Assembly (NCBI GenBank): GCA_023388055.1
Contig: JAEWGW010000026.1
Coordinates: 110,390 to 174,389, forward strand
DNA: 64,000 nt
DNA from: Bacillota bacterium
GTDB lineage: Bacteria > Bacillota > Bacilli > Paenibacillales > NBRC-103111
Reading direction: 5' to 3'
Both the position numbers and the translations under genes were made by a program. This document shows positions 25,465-33,451 of this stretch, piece after piece. The notes under the pieces were generated by a model. It searched no databases. It had not been told where the DNA came from and saw only the letters and a program-made list of their open reading frames with translations. The first letter of the stretch is position 1, and each line of letters begins with the position of its first letter.

Positions 25465-26193
25465 ATGCTTACCGTTCGCAATCTTTCGAAGAAGTGGAAA
25501 GACGGCACGGAAATTTTGAATAAGGTGAGCTTTCAGGTGGATGACGGCGAATTTATCGCAGTGATCGGGGCCAGCGGAAGCGGCAAAACGACACTCCTGA
25601 ACTGCCTGTCCCTGAGGGAGAAGTGGGATCAGGGCCAATACATCTATAACAACCGCGACATTAGCGGGATAAACCCCTTCCAGGCCTACTCGCTCCGGCA
25701 GGAATGGGGCTTTCTTACGGAAAATCCAGATGTGAATCCGTCCAAAAACGCATTGAAAAATGTATTGGACAGCCGGTACCAGCATATGTCCCTGGTCAGA
25801 CGGGTGTTCCGCAAGGAGTCCCAGGACGAGCATGTCTACGCTATGGATTTTCTGGAGAAGGTGGGGCTGTTGGATAAGGCCCGTGAGCCCGTTTCCAAGC
25901 TGTCCGGCGGGGAAAAGCAGCGGGTCGGGATAGCCAAGGCTTTGATCAAAGGAGCCAAGGTGATTTTTGCTGATGAGCCGTTGAAGGGACTTCAGCCGGA
26001 GGCCCAAAACCGGGTGATGGAGGATTTGCGGAATGTTTGCAAGCGGGATCAGGTTACTGTGATCTGCGCCATCAGCAGCCTGGAGCACGCGGAGCGCTAC
26101 GCCAGCCGGATCTGGGGAATTTCCGGAGGTAAAATCGTTCTGGATATATCCGCACGCAAGCTCACACAGCGAGAAAAGGATATTGTATTCTGA
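25465..26193 (+). CDS. Orphan PhnC-like ABC ATPase with degenerate switch motifs
   Basis: A 242-residue ABC ATPase most like PhnC. Walker A (GASGSGKTT), signature (LSGGEKQRVGIAKAL) and Walker B (VIFADEP) are intact. The Q-loop position reads GFLTEN instead of having Gln, the D-loop is KGLQPEA instead of xSLD, and the H-loop histidine is replaced (ICAISSLEHA). No permease or binding protein is adjacent. It may be a regulatory or non-transport ATPase, or a partner of a distant permease. AAAGGTGG precedes ATG 25465; a longer in-frame start upstream is less likely. Confidence 0.78.
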   Translation: MLTVRNLSKKWKDGTEILNKVSFQVDDGEFIAVIGASGSGKTTLLNCLSLREKWDQGQYIYNNRDISGINPFQAYSLRQEWGFLTENPDVNPSKNALKNVLDSRYQHMSLVRRVFRKESQDEHVYAMDFLEKVGLLDKAREPVSKLSGGEKQRVGIAKALIKGAKVIFADEPLKGLQPEAQNRVMEDLRNVCKRDQVTVICAISSLEHAERYASRIWGISGGKIVLDISARKLTQREKDIVF

Positions 26194-26204
26194 GGAGGCC
26201 AGTC

Positions 26205-26813
26205 ATGCTAGTCATCGGCATTGCAGGAGGCACAGGCTCCGGTAAAACCACCGTAGCCCGGCGCATTCTGAAACGGATCGGCACAGAGCACGTTGCATTA
26301 CTATCACAGGATTCCTATTACAAACATCAGCCGCATCTGACAAAGGAGGAGCGGGCCCAGGTCAATTACGATCATCCCAATTCCTTTGACAATGAACTGT
26401 TAATTGAGCATCTGCAGGAGCTCCGCCAAGGAAGAAGCGTTCAGGTTCCGGTATATTCCTTCTCTGAGCATTTACGCACGGAGGAGACCATTCCTCTTGC
26501 GCCGACTCCGGTTGTGGTGCTGGAAGGTATTCTGGTGCTGGCGGATGAGCCGCTCCGCAAGGAAATGGACATTAAGGTGTTTGTAGATACGGATGCGGAC
26601 GTACGGGTGCTACGCCGGATTAACCGGGATATGCGGGAGCGGGGAAGAAGCTTCGATTCCGTATTTGCCCAATACCTGAATACGGTCAAGCCCATGCATG
26701 AGGCATTTATTGAGCCGTCCAAGCGGTATGCTGATCTGATTGTGCCCGAGGGCGGCGAGAATGAAATTGCCGTCGCGCTGTTGGCTTCACGGATTAAACA
26801 GTCCATTATTTAA
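26205..26813 (+). CDS. udk: Uridine kinase
   Basis: This 202-residue enzyme phosphorylates uridine and cytidine in pyrimidine salvage. The P-loop GGTGSGKTT, LSQDSYYKHQ, the NYDHPNSFDNELL segment, VVVLEGILVL, and the RRINRDMRERGRS lid are family-typical. It starts 11 bases after the ATPase stop with GAGGAGG upstream, so it is co-transcribed with it. Confidence 0.95.
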   Translation: MLVIGIAGGTGSGKTTVARRILKRIGTEHVALLSQDSYYKHQPHLTKEERAQVNYDHPNSFDNELLIEHLQELRQGRSVQVPVYSFSEHLRTEETIPLAPTPVVVLEGILVLADEPLRKEMDIKVFVDTDADVRVLRRINRDMRERGRSFDSVFAQYLNTVKPMHEAFIEPSKRYADLIVPEGGENEIAVALLASRIKQSII

Positions 26814-26826
26814 TAAACATCAAACA

Positions 26827-26862
26827 AAGCCCCGCAGGCCAAGTCTGGCAGTTGCGGGGCTT
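26827..26862 (-). terminator. Terminator for the DUF2533 gene
   Basis: AAGCCCCGCA...TGCGGGGCTT is a 10-bp stem. On the minus strand it is followed by TTTGTTTG, so it mainly serves the minus-strand gene and may also stop transcription from udk. Confidence 0.75.
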
Positions 26863-26881
26863 ACATGTGATGAGGGGGGAG

Positions 26882-27151
26882 CTACTGCTTCTCCCTCTTC
26901 AGTTGTTCGACATAGTCTCTGATCATATCCTCATTGACAAACTGGCGGAGCGGTGAAATGCCGTTTTTGGCATGCTCGATAATACGTGCCGTAACCTGGT
27001 TGATTGCTTCCGTGGAGAATGCTTCCCCTTTCAGACATAACTCAACCGCTTCCTGGATCAGCTCTTCCCTCAGATAGTCCAACTGCTCAAACTCCTGCAG
27101 ATGCTCATGCTGTTTACGGGAGTGCTGTGAAATGGCCTCATGCACGTTCAT
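26882..27151 (-). CDS. DUF2533 / YpbS-like small protein
   Basis: An 89-residue charged helical protein beginning MNVHEAISQHSRKQHEH, the hallmark of the DUF2533 (YpbS) family of bacilli. Its function is unknown. AGGAGG about 10 bases upstream supports the ATG at 27151. It is divergent from motA, and a perfect 10-4-10 palindrome lies just upstream of its ribosome binding site. Confidence 0.8.
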   Translation of the reverse strand: MNVHEAISQHSRKQHEHLQEFEQLDYLREELIQEAVELCLKGEAFSTEAINQVTARIIEHAKNGISPLRQFVNEDMIRDYVEQLKREKQ

Positions 27152-27183
27152 TCGAAACAACGCCTCCTGTTTGAACAAATTCT

Positions 27184-27207
27184 TCTCATTTTTTTAGAAA
27201 AATGAGA
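27184..27207. promoter_or_regulatory. Perfect AT-rich palindrome upstream of the DUF2533 gene
   Basis: TCTCATTTTT-TTAG-AAAAATGAGA is a perfect 10-bp inverted repeat. It could be a repressor operator or an RNA hairpin in the leader of the minus-strand gene. Confidence 0.5.
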
Positions 27208-27280
27208 TTCTAAATATGATACTATAGATACGCCGCAGTTACAATGGATTCGACATAAATCGTGATTTTCTCTTTTAGTC

Positions 27281-27308
27281 TCAACATTTGCTGCGTTTTT
27301 TCCGATAT
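27281..27308 (+). promoter_or_regulatory. Candidate sigma-D promoter of motAB
   Basis: TCAA-N16-TCCGATAT matches the motility sigma factor consensus (TAAA-N15-GCCGATAT) at 3 of 4 and 7 of 8 positions. It lies about 39 bases before the motA start. Confidence 0.65.
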
Positions 27309-27346
27309 ATGCTAAAGACAAAGAAAACATGCTGGGAGTTGGAACG

Positions 27347-28174
27347 ATGGAAAAGTCAACGCTTTTGGGATTGGTCTCCGCCGTAATCGGTATCGGGGTC
27401 GGGATGGTTCTGAAGGGGGTAAGTCCTGTCGCGCTTTGGAATCCCGCTGCGCTGCTGATTATCTTCTTGGGAACCTTCGCTGCAGTAGCCATGGCCTTTC
27501 CCATGTCAGATGTGAAGAAGCTGCCTGGATTGTTCAAGCTGATCTTCACACAGCCCAAGCTCATGGAAAAAGAAGAACTGATTGTGAAGTTTGTCGAATG
27601 GGGCACGATCGCCCGCCGCGAAGGACTTCTTGCTCTGGAAGCAACGGCAGAAACCGTAGAAGATCCTTTCCTCAAAAATGGTATGAAAATGCTGATTGAC
27701 GGCAGTGACAGTGAGTTTGTCCGCGATGTTATGCTGGAGGATATTCATGCCATGGAAGACCGCCATAAGGTAGGGGCGCAGCTGTTTTCCCAAGCGGGCA
27801 TGTATGCGCCTACGCTGGGCGTTTTGGGCGCCGTTGTAGGTCTGATCGCCGCACTCGGGAATTTGAAGGATATCGACAAACTGGGACACTCTGTAGCCGC
27901 CGCCTTCGTGGCCACCCTCTTCGGGATTTTCTCCGGCTATGTGCTGTGGCATCCGATTGCCAATAAGCTGAAGCGGATGTCCAAGAAGGAAGTGGAGATC
28001 AAGCTGATGATGGTGGAAGGTCTGATTACCTTCGGTCTGGGCGGCTCGGCCAACTCCATCCGCCAGAAGCTGCTGGTTTTCCTGCCGTCCGGCAGCCGGG
28101 ATTTGGATGCCAGGGAATCCAAGGAATCCGCCAAAGGGGAGGTAGCAGCCATTGGCAAAGAAGCAAAGGCATGA
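27347..28174 (+). CDS. motA: Flagellar stator protein MotA
   Basis: The 275-residue proton-channel subunit has four membrane segments and closely follows Bacillus MotA: MEKSTLLGL...GMVLKGVS, the cytoplasmic EWGTIARREGLLALE, and the pore region AGMYAPTLGVLGAVVGLIAALG followed by AAAFVATLFGIFSGYVLWHPIANKLK. It sits apart from a large flagellar operon and is driven by a likely sigma-D promoter. It overlaps motB by 23 bases. Confidence 0.95.
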   Translation: MEKSTLLGLVSAVIGIGVGMVLKGVSPVALWNPAALLIIFLGTFAAVAMAFPMSDVKKLPGLFKLIFTQPKLMEKEELIVKFVEWGTIARREGLLALEATAETVEDPFLKNGMKMLIDGSDSEFVRDVMLEDIHAMEDRHKVGAQLFSQAGMYAPTLGVLGAVVGLIAALGNLKDIDKLGHSVAAAFVATLFGIFSGYVLWHPIANKLKRMSKKEVEIKLMMVEGLITFGLGGSANSIRQKLLVFLPSGSRDLDARESKESAKGEVAAIGKEAKA

Positions 28175-29030
28175 GGAGCATGAGGAGCATGCGGACGAGT
28201 CCTGGCTAATCCCCTATGCCGATCTGATGACCCTGCTTCTCGCTTTGTTCATCGTGTTGTTCGCCACCTCTCAGACCGACCAGAAAAAGCTGGACCAGCT
28301 GGCCAAATCCATGTCGGGCGCATTTAACGGCGGCAAGGGTTTCCTGGAATTCTTCGGTGTCGTCCAGCCTTCGCGCAATGCCGATGCCGAATCCAAGAAT
28401 ACCACCAGTGAGGATACCTCCGGCCCCTTCAAAAATCCGGACAGGACCAATGAAGAGAGTGCCGCAGGAAGCGACAGCAGCAGCCAGGATGCCCAAAAGC
28501 GGGCGGAGGAAGCGGCCAAGGCGGCGGAAGCCCTGAAGGAACAGACAAGTCTGAACGAAATGAAGCAGCAAATGGACTCTTATATTTCCCAGAATAGTCT
28601 CAGTACCCAGTTGGATACCACCTTGGGGTCCCACTATGTGATGATTACGATCCGCGACCAGGCGCTGTTTGCTTCGGGAAGCGCGGACGTAAAGCCGGAG
28701 GCAAAGCAGCTGGCTGACGCCATCTCCAATATTTTGACCAATTACCCGGATTACCAGGTAACGGTTTCCGGCCATACGGATAATGTACCTATTACCACCA
28801 AAACCTACAGCTCCAACTGGGATTTAAGCACTGCCCGGTCCTTAAGCTTTATGAAGGAGCTGTTCCGCAACACCAGTGTGAACCAGAAGCGGTTCAGCTC
28901 CACCGGCTTCGGCGAATTCAAGCCCATTGCCAGTAATGACACGCTTGAAGGACGCGCCCAAAACCGGCGGGTGGAGGTCTCCATCATCAGCCCGGCGGTT
29001 TTGTCCGGCAACGAGCTTCCGCTCCGTTAA
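28152..29030 (+). CDS. motB: Flagellar stator protein MotB
   Basis: The 292-residue partner of MotA has a short basic cytoplasmic N-terminus, one membrane helix (about 26-42) with the proton-binding D24 in PYADLMTLLLALF, a plug and linker rich in Ala/Glu/Lys, and a C-terminal OmpA-like peptidoglycan-binding domain (VTVSGHTDNVPI, WDLSTARSLSFM, GRAQNRRVEVSI). It starts at TTG 28152 inside motA, with GGGGAGG upstream. A terminator follows. Confidence 0.95.
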   Translation: MAKKQRHEEHEEHADESWLIPYADLMTLLLALFIVLFATSQTDQKKLDQLAKSMSGAFNGGKGFLEFFGVVQPSRNADAESKNTTSEDTSGPFKNPDRTNEESAAGSDSSSQDAQKRAEEAAKAAEALKEQTSLNEMKQQMDSYISQNSLSTQLDTTLGSHYVMITIRDQALFASGSADVKPEAKQLADAISNILTNYPDYQVTVSGHTDNVPITTKTYSSNWDLSTARSLSFMKELFRNTSVNQKRFSSTGFGEFKPIASNDTLEGRAQNRRVEVSIISPAVLSGNELPLR

Positions 29031-29033
29031 TTC

Positions 29034-29074
29034 CAAACAACCCCCTTTCCAAAAAACGGATGGGGGGTTGTTTG
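29034..29074 (+). terminator. Terminator after motB
   Basis: CAAACAACCCCC and GGGGGGTTGTTTG form a 12-bp stem; the 3' arm carries the T-rich tail. Confidence 0.8.
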
Positions 29075-29145
29075 CATGTGCCGGTGTGAGGAAGGGTCTG
29101 GCGCAAATGGGCAGGATTCGGTATAGTACCTAGTAGAATTGAAGA

Positions 29146-29166
29146 TGGCCAGGACCAGGTTATTCC
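29146..29166 (+). repeat. Partial copy of the bmrC-bmrD structured element
   Basis: These 21 bases match 16102-16122 (end of copy 1 and 2 bases beyond) at 20 positions. The 5' arm of hairpin B is absent here, so this would be a remnant. It sits just before the ribosome binding site of the sensor kinase gene. Confidence 0.5.
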
Positions 29167-29184
29167 CGGAAGGAGATTGCTCTT

Positions 29185-30978
29185 ATGCACCGCAAAAAGC
29201 TGACTTCGCAGAGTTTGCTCATCCGGCTGTTTGGCGGGCTGCTTTTGCTTGGGGTAGTGCCCCTTATTGCTGCACTGGTGTTTACAGTTATAAAAGCGTC
29301 CCATCTGACAGAGGGAGCACTCTCCGAACCTTTTGTCCGGGACCATAACCGTATTTTGCAGGAAACCCGTCACCGGTTGGATGAAATGGAGCAAGCGGCC
29401 CATGCCTTAGCAGCGGATTATGCGGTTCAGCGTTTTTTGGACCCGGCATATGTCAAAACCCCGCAGGAGACCAGGGACTATCAGGACTATATGTCGCTTG
29501 CCTTAAGGCGGGAGCTGGACCGTACGGAGGCGGCGGAGGAAATATGTGTCCGGCAGGAACAGGCCGGCCGGATCTATTGTTATGGACGCGGTGGTGCCGG
29601 AGGAAGCGTTGCGGCAATATCTCCGGTGGGCAGCGCTCAAGCTGTAAACGGAAGCAGCGGTGCTTCGGACAGGACGGATGGCGAGACGCAAGGGATGTTC
29701 CGTATGCTCCGGGAGCCCTTATCCGTTTCGGCGGGAAGAGGGAGGCTGCAGTATCTCCTTCCGGTAAACGGTTTGGCTTCGGTAGCGCCAACCGGCTCTA
29801 TTACAGTGACGGCAAGTATGGAGAATATTGCCGGTGCAGATTCCAACAGGGCCGGCTATGCCGGTTATTCCCTGGAGGATGGAGCGGGAGGGGTGTTGTA
29901 TGCCTCTAATGGATCGGCAAACCAGATTATTGAGGCAGCCGGAAATCAGGAGGTATCCCTCCTGCCGTTCCGCTACAGAGAATTAAACTGGACGTCCAAG
30001 CTGGTTATGGGCGATACCCGCTTGCAGGCAGTTTCCGGGCCGTTGATCAGATGGGCGGCAATCGCCGGAGCCGTAACCCTTGTTTTGGCGGCAGCGGCTT
30101 CCTTCTGCTTGTCCAGTTGGGTAACACGGCCTTTCCGGGAGCTGCAATCCTTGATGAAACGAACGGAGAAGGGGGATTTGAAGGCGTATTGGACCTCCCG
30201 CGGCAGCCAGGAAATGAATGAGCTGGGCGAAAGCTACAATCAGATGCTGAACCGGCTGGAGGATTTAATCCGCCAGGTTAAACGGGAGGAGGCGCTGAAG
30301 AAGGAAGCGGAAATGGAAGCGCTGCAGTACCAGCTTAATCCCCATTTTCTCTACAATACGCTGAATACGATCAAATGGGTGGCCAAGCTCCACAAAACGC
30401 CGCAAATCAGCGAAGCGGTCAGCGCCTTGGTGCGGCTTTTGCAGGCCAGCCTGGGGAAGAAGGGCGATTTTATCACCGTAGGGGAAGAAGCGGGTCTAAT
30501 CATGGACTACATGGCCATCCAAGCTTTCCGGTATGGGGAACATATCCGGCTGGAGGTGGAGATTGACCCTTCGGCGGAGCATTGCCTGCTTCCGCGACTG
30601 CTGCTGCAGCCTCTGGTGGAGAATGCCGTTATTCATGGCATTGAGCCTTTGCGCAGAGCAGGAGTTATCGAGGTAAGGATTTGGGTGGAGCGTGGACTGC
30701 TGTTTTGCCAGGTGGCGGACAACGGCATCGGGATGGAGGAGGAGGTATACCGTTCGGTCAGCAGCGACACCTCCCACAATATGGAACGCCGTCCGGGAGC
30801 GCCATCTGCCGGTATGCTGAGGGAGCGGATGAGCGGAATCGGCCTGCGCCATATCCGGGACAAAATCCGGCTGTATTACGGACCGGATTATGCCATGAGC
30901 ATTGTCGCCAAACCCATGGAGGGCACCTCGGTGCGTCTTTGCCTGCCTGTCCACCGGAATGAGGAGGAAGCATCATGA
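29185..30978 (+). CDS. YesM-like sensor histidine kinase
   Basis: A 597-residue kinase of the LytS/YesM class. A membrane helix lies at about 15-38, a large extracellular sensor domain follows, a second helix is at about 290-312, then HAMP, and the His_kinase motif ALQYQLNPHFLYNTLNTI with the phospho-acceptor histidine. The HATPase part has LLLQPLVENAVIHGI and DNGIGM. It overlaps the regulator gene by ATGA, so the two are translationally coupled. In Paenibacillus-type genomes such pairs usually control nearby ABC transporters; here exporter genes follow, but behind a terminator. Confidence 0.92.
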   Translation: MHRKKLTSQSLLIRLFGGLLLLGVVPLIAALVFTVIKASHLTEGALSEPFVRDHNRILQETRHRLDEMEQAAHALAADYAVQRFLDPAYVKTPQETRDYQDYMSLALRRELDRTEAAEEICVRQEQAGRIYCYGRGGAGGSVAAISPVGSAQAVNGSSGASDRTDGETQGMFRMLREPLSVSAGRGRLQYLLPVNGLASVAPTGSITVTASMENIAGADSNRAGYAGYSLEDGAGGVLYASNGSANQIIEAAGNQEVSLLPFRYRELNWTSKLVMGDTRLQAVSGPLIRWAAIAGAVTLVLAAAASFCLSSWVTRPFRELQSLMKRTEKGDLKAYWTSRGSQEMNELGESYNQMLNRLEDLIRQVKREEALKKEAEMEALQYQLNPHFLYNTLNTIKWVAKLHKTPQISEAVSALVRLLQASLGKKGDFITVGEEAGLIMDYMAIQAFRYGEHIRLEVEIDPSAEHCLLPRLLLQPLVENAVIHGIEPLRRAGVIEVRIWVERGLLFCQVADNGIGMEEEVYRSVSSDTSHNMERRPGAPSAGMLRERMSGIGLRHIRDKIRLYYGPDYAMSIVAKPMEGTSVRLCLPVHRNEEEAS

Positions 30979-32597
30979 ATGTATTGGTTGTGGATGATGA
31001 GCCGGTTATCCGCCAGGGCTTGCGCACCCTGGTGGAATGGGAGCTCCATGGCTTCCGGCTGGCGGGGGAGGCCGGAGACGGCGAGGAAGCGCTGGCCTAT
31101 ATGGCGGACCATCCGGTGGATCTGGTGGTGACGGATCTTCTGATGCCCCGGATGGACGGCCTGGAGCTGATTCGGCGCATCCGCGAGGCCCAGACCAGCG
31201 TAGGCATTCTGGTATTGAGCTGCCTGGACGACTTCGCCTGTGTGAAGGAAGCCATGAAGCTGGGGGCGGCGGATTATCTCCTGAAGCCTACCATGGAGCC
31301 GGAGCAGCTCCTGGAGGTGCTGGGGAATATGCGGAGGTCGCTGCTGCAGAGCCGGCAGGAGCAGGAACGGCAGCTCCGTTGGCAGCGGGAAAACGAAGAA
31401 ACCAAGCTGATGCGTTTATCCCGCCGGACGGGTGCTTTTGTGGCGGGGGGAGCTGCTGAACCGGAGCTGGAGCGGGAGCTGTTTGCTGACGGAGGGCAAT
31501 TGGCGGTGGTAGTGGTGAAGGTATTCCCGGCCCATGAAACAGCGTCGTCTGCCGTTGAGACTGCAGCCGTGGAGACGGGCTGTGTGGCGGTTATCCGCCT
31601 GCGGGAGCAGCAGCTGGTGCTCTATGGCCTGCAGCGGAGCGCCTCCCGGCAGGAGCAGCATGCCCGGCGGGCCGCCAGTGCGGAGGCGCTGGCCAAGCGG
31701 CTGCGGGCAGCCCTGGAGGACGGCTGCCGGGCGGTGGTCAGCGCAGGTCCGGCGGCTGCCGGACTCACGGAGCTGAAGCTGTTGGCCGGCTGGCATGAGC
31801 AGCGGCTGCACCGGCACTTCTACGCCGGGGAGCTCCGCCCCGGCTCAAGCCTTGCGGGCCCGCGTACGCCGGGCCCGGTAACCGTGCTGGCGGAGGAGGC
31901 GGAGCCTCCGCCAGCACCGGTTGCGGTGGCCGCTGCGGTGGCCCCCCTGCCCTATGAGGCGCGCAACGATCTCCTGCGCGCCTTGGCCGGCGGCAACGCC
32001 GCCGGGGTCCGCCACCAGCTGGAGCGGGTGGCGTCCCACGTGCTGGCGGCGCAGCCGCCGGCAGGGGAGCTCCTGGCCTTTGCGGCGGAGCTCGTGGTAC
32101 TGGCGGAGGATGCCGTCCGCCAGCATACTCCACACCCGGGCGCCGGAGGAGACTATTCCCGGCGACGGGCGGAGCTGGTGGCGGACGCCTCCGCCGCACC
32201 CAATGCCCAAGCCCTGTTCGCCTGGCTCGGGCAGGCGGTGGAAGAGCTGCTCTGCCTTCCAGTGGCTGGCAGCGGCAGTCAGCCCTCCGCCAATCCCTTC
32301 GTGCGGATGGCCCGGCAATTCATGCAGGAGAACTACTCCCGCAATCTCAGCACAGCGGAGATCGCAGAGCATGTGAAGCTCAACCGCAGCTATCTCAGCG
32401 AGCTGTACAGCCGGGAAACCGGTGAAACCCTAAGTGAGGCTTTGTCCCGCATCCGGATGGAGGCTGCCAAGGAGATGCTGAAGGAAGGCCGGATGAAGGT
32501 ATATGAGGTGGCGGAAGCGGCGGGTTACAGCGACTCCAAAATCTTTACCAAGGCCTTCAAGCGGATGACCGGGTTAACGCCGAAGAAATTTCAGTGA
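30975..32597 (+). CDS. YesN-like response regulator with AraC DNA-binding domain
   Basis: The 540-residue protein has an N-terminal receiver domain (VVDDEP, phospho-acceptor Asp in VVTDLLMPRMDG, Lys in LLKP), a long middle region, and a C-terminal AraC-type double HTH (NLSTAEIAEHVKLNRSYLSELYSRETGETLSEALSRIRMEAAKEML...YSDSKIFTKAFKRMTGLTPKKF). The middle, about 31790-32280, is extremely GC-rich (78% over 31861-31920) and Ala/Pro/Gly-biased, unlike the flanks, suggesting low constraint or local expansion. It pairs with the preceding kinase. Confidence 0.92.
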   Translation: MNVLVVDDEPVIRQGLRTLVEWELHGFRLAGEAGDGEEALAYMADHPVDLVVTDLLMPRMDGLELIRRIREAQTSVGILVLSCLDDFACVKEAMKLGAADYLLKPTMEPEQLLEVLGNMRRSLLQSRQEQERQLRWQRENEETKLMRLSRRTGAFVAGGAAEPELERELFADGGQLAVVVVKVFPAHETASSAVETAAVETGCVAVIRLREQQLVLYGLQRSASRQEQHARRAASAEALAKRLRAALEDGCRAVVSAGPAAAGLTELKLLAGWHEQRLHRHFYAGELRPGSSLAGPRTPGPVTVLAEEAEPPPAPVAVAAAVAPLPYEARNDLLRALAGGNAAGVRHQLERVASHVLAAQPPAGELLAFAAELVVLAEDAVRQHTPHPGAGGDYSRRRAELVADASAAPNAQALFAWLGQAVEELLCLPVAGSGSQPSANPFVRMARQFMQENYSRNLSTAEIAEHVKLNRSYLSELYSRETGETLSEALSRIRMEAAKEMLKEGRMKVYEVAEAAGYSDSKIFTKAFKRMTGLTPKKFQ

Positions 32598-32606
32598 TTA
32601 CCCAAC

Positions 32607-32647
32607 AAAAAGACACCTTTTGCCGACAAGGGTGTCTTTTTATTTTT
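32607..32647 (+). terminator. Terminator after the YesN-like gene
   Basis: AAAAAGACACC...GGTGTCTTTTT with a loop of about 13 bases, followed by more T residues. Confidence 0.88.
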
Positions 32648-32734
32648 CCGGCAACAGGTTACATTGAAGAGGCCATCCGGGAATGCTCACGGATGAGCCA
32701 TTATCTGACTACATATCCACCAGGAGGAATCATC

Positions 32735-33451
32735 ATGGCCCTGCCTGAACCACATGCAAGTACGCCCGGCAGGGAGCCGGTGCTGCAAGCCTTTGGCGTT
32801 ACCCGCACCTTCGGGAGCGGCGCTGCCGCCGTACACGCTCTGAAAGGGGCCAGCCTGTCCGTGCCCCACGGGCGTCTGGTAGCGCTGAAGGGGCGTTCCG
32901 GCTCTGGCAAAACCACTCTGATCAATCTTCTGGGGGCGTTGGACAAACCCTCGGAAGGCTCTATTTATTTGGAGGGCACCGAAATTACAGGACTCTCCGA
33001 CAAGGCCCGTACCTTGCTTCGGCGCAGCCGTCTGGGGCTCATCTTCCAATCCTTCGCCCTGGTTCCTTTGATGTCCGCTTATGAGAATGTGGAGTTCGGC
33101 CTGCGCATCTCTGGAATCCCATCCTCCCAGCGCCGGGATCGGGCTGAGGAGGCACTGTCCTTTGTAGGATTGACTCCGCGTATGCATCACCGTCCCTTCG
33201 AATTATCCGGGGGGGAGCAGCAGCGGGTAGCCATCGCCAGGGCCATTGCTCACCGGCCGGTCCTGCTTTTGGCTGACGAGCCTACCGCCGAGCTGGATTC
33301 CCGTATGGGCTTGCAGGTGATGAAGGTATTCAAGGATCTGGTGGCACAGGAGAACATGACCATTGTTATGACCACCCACGATCCCGCCATTATGGAAATT
33401 GTCGATCATGTATACACATTGGAGGATGGACAAATTGTCGATGAAGGATAA
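32735..33451 (+). CDS. MacB/LolD-type ABC ATPase 1
   Basis: A 238-residue ATPase of the LolD/MacB family: FGSGAAAVHALKGASL, Walker A GRSGSGKTT, Q-loop IFQSF, signature LSGGEQQRVAIARAI, Walker B LLLADEPTAELD and H-loop TTHD are all intact. AGGAGG is well placed before ATG 32735. It overlaps the next gene, a membrane-fusion lipoprotein, and belongs to a four-gene exporter operon with a second, distinct ATPase at 37439. Confidence 0.93.
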   Translation: MALPEPHASTPGREPVLQAFGVTRTFGSGAAAVHALKGASLSVPHGRLVALKGRSGSGKTTLINLLGALDKPSEGSIYLEGTEITGLSDKARTLLRRSRLGLIFQSFALVPLMSAYENVEFGLRISGIPSSQRRDRAEEALSFVGLTPRMHHRPFELSGGEQQRVAIARAIAHRPVLLLADEPTAELDSRMGLQVMKVFKDLVAQENMTIVMTTHDPAIMEIVDHVYTLEDGQIVDEG

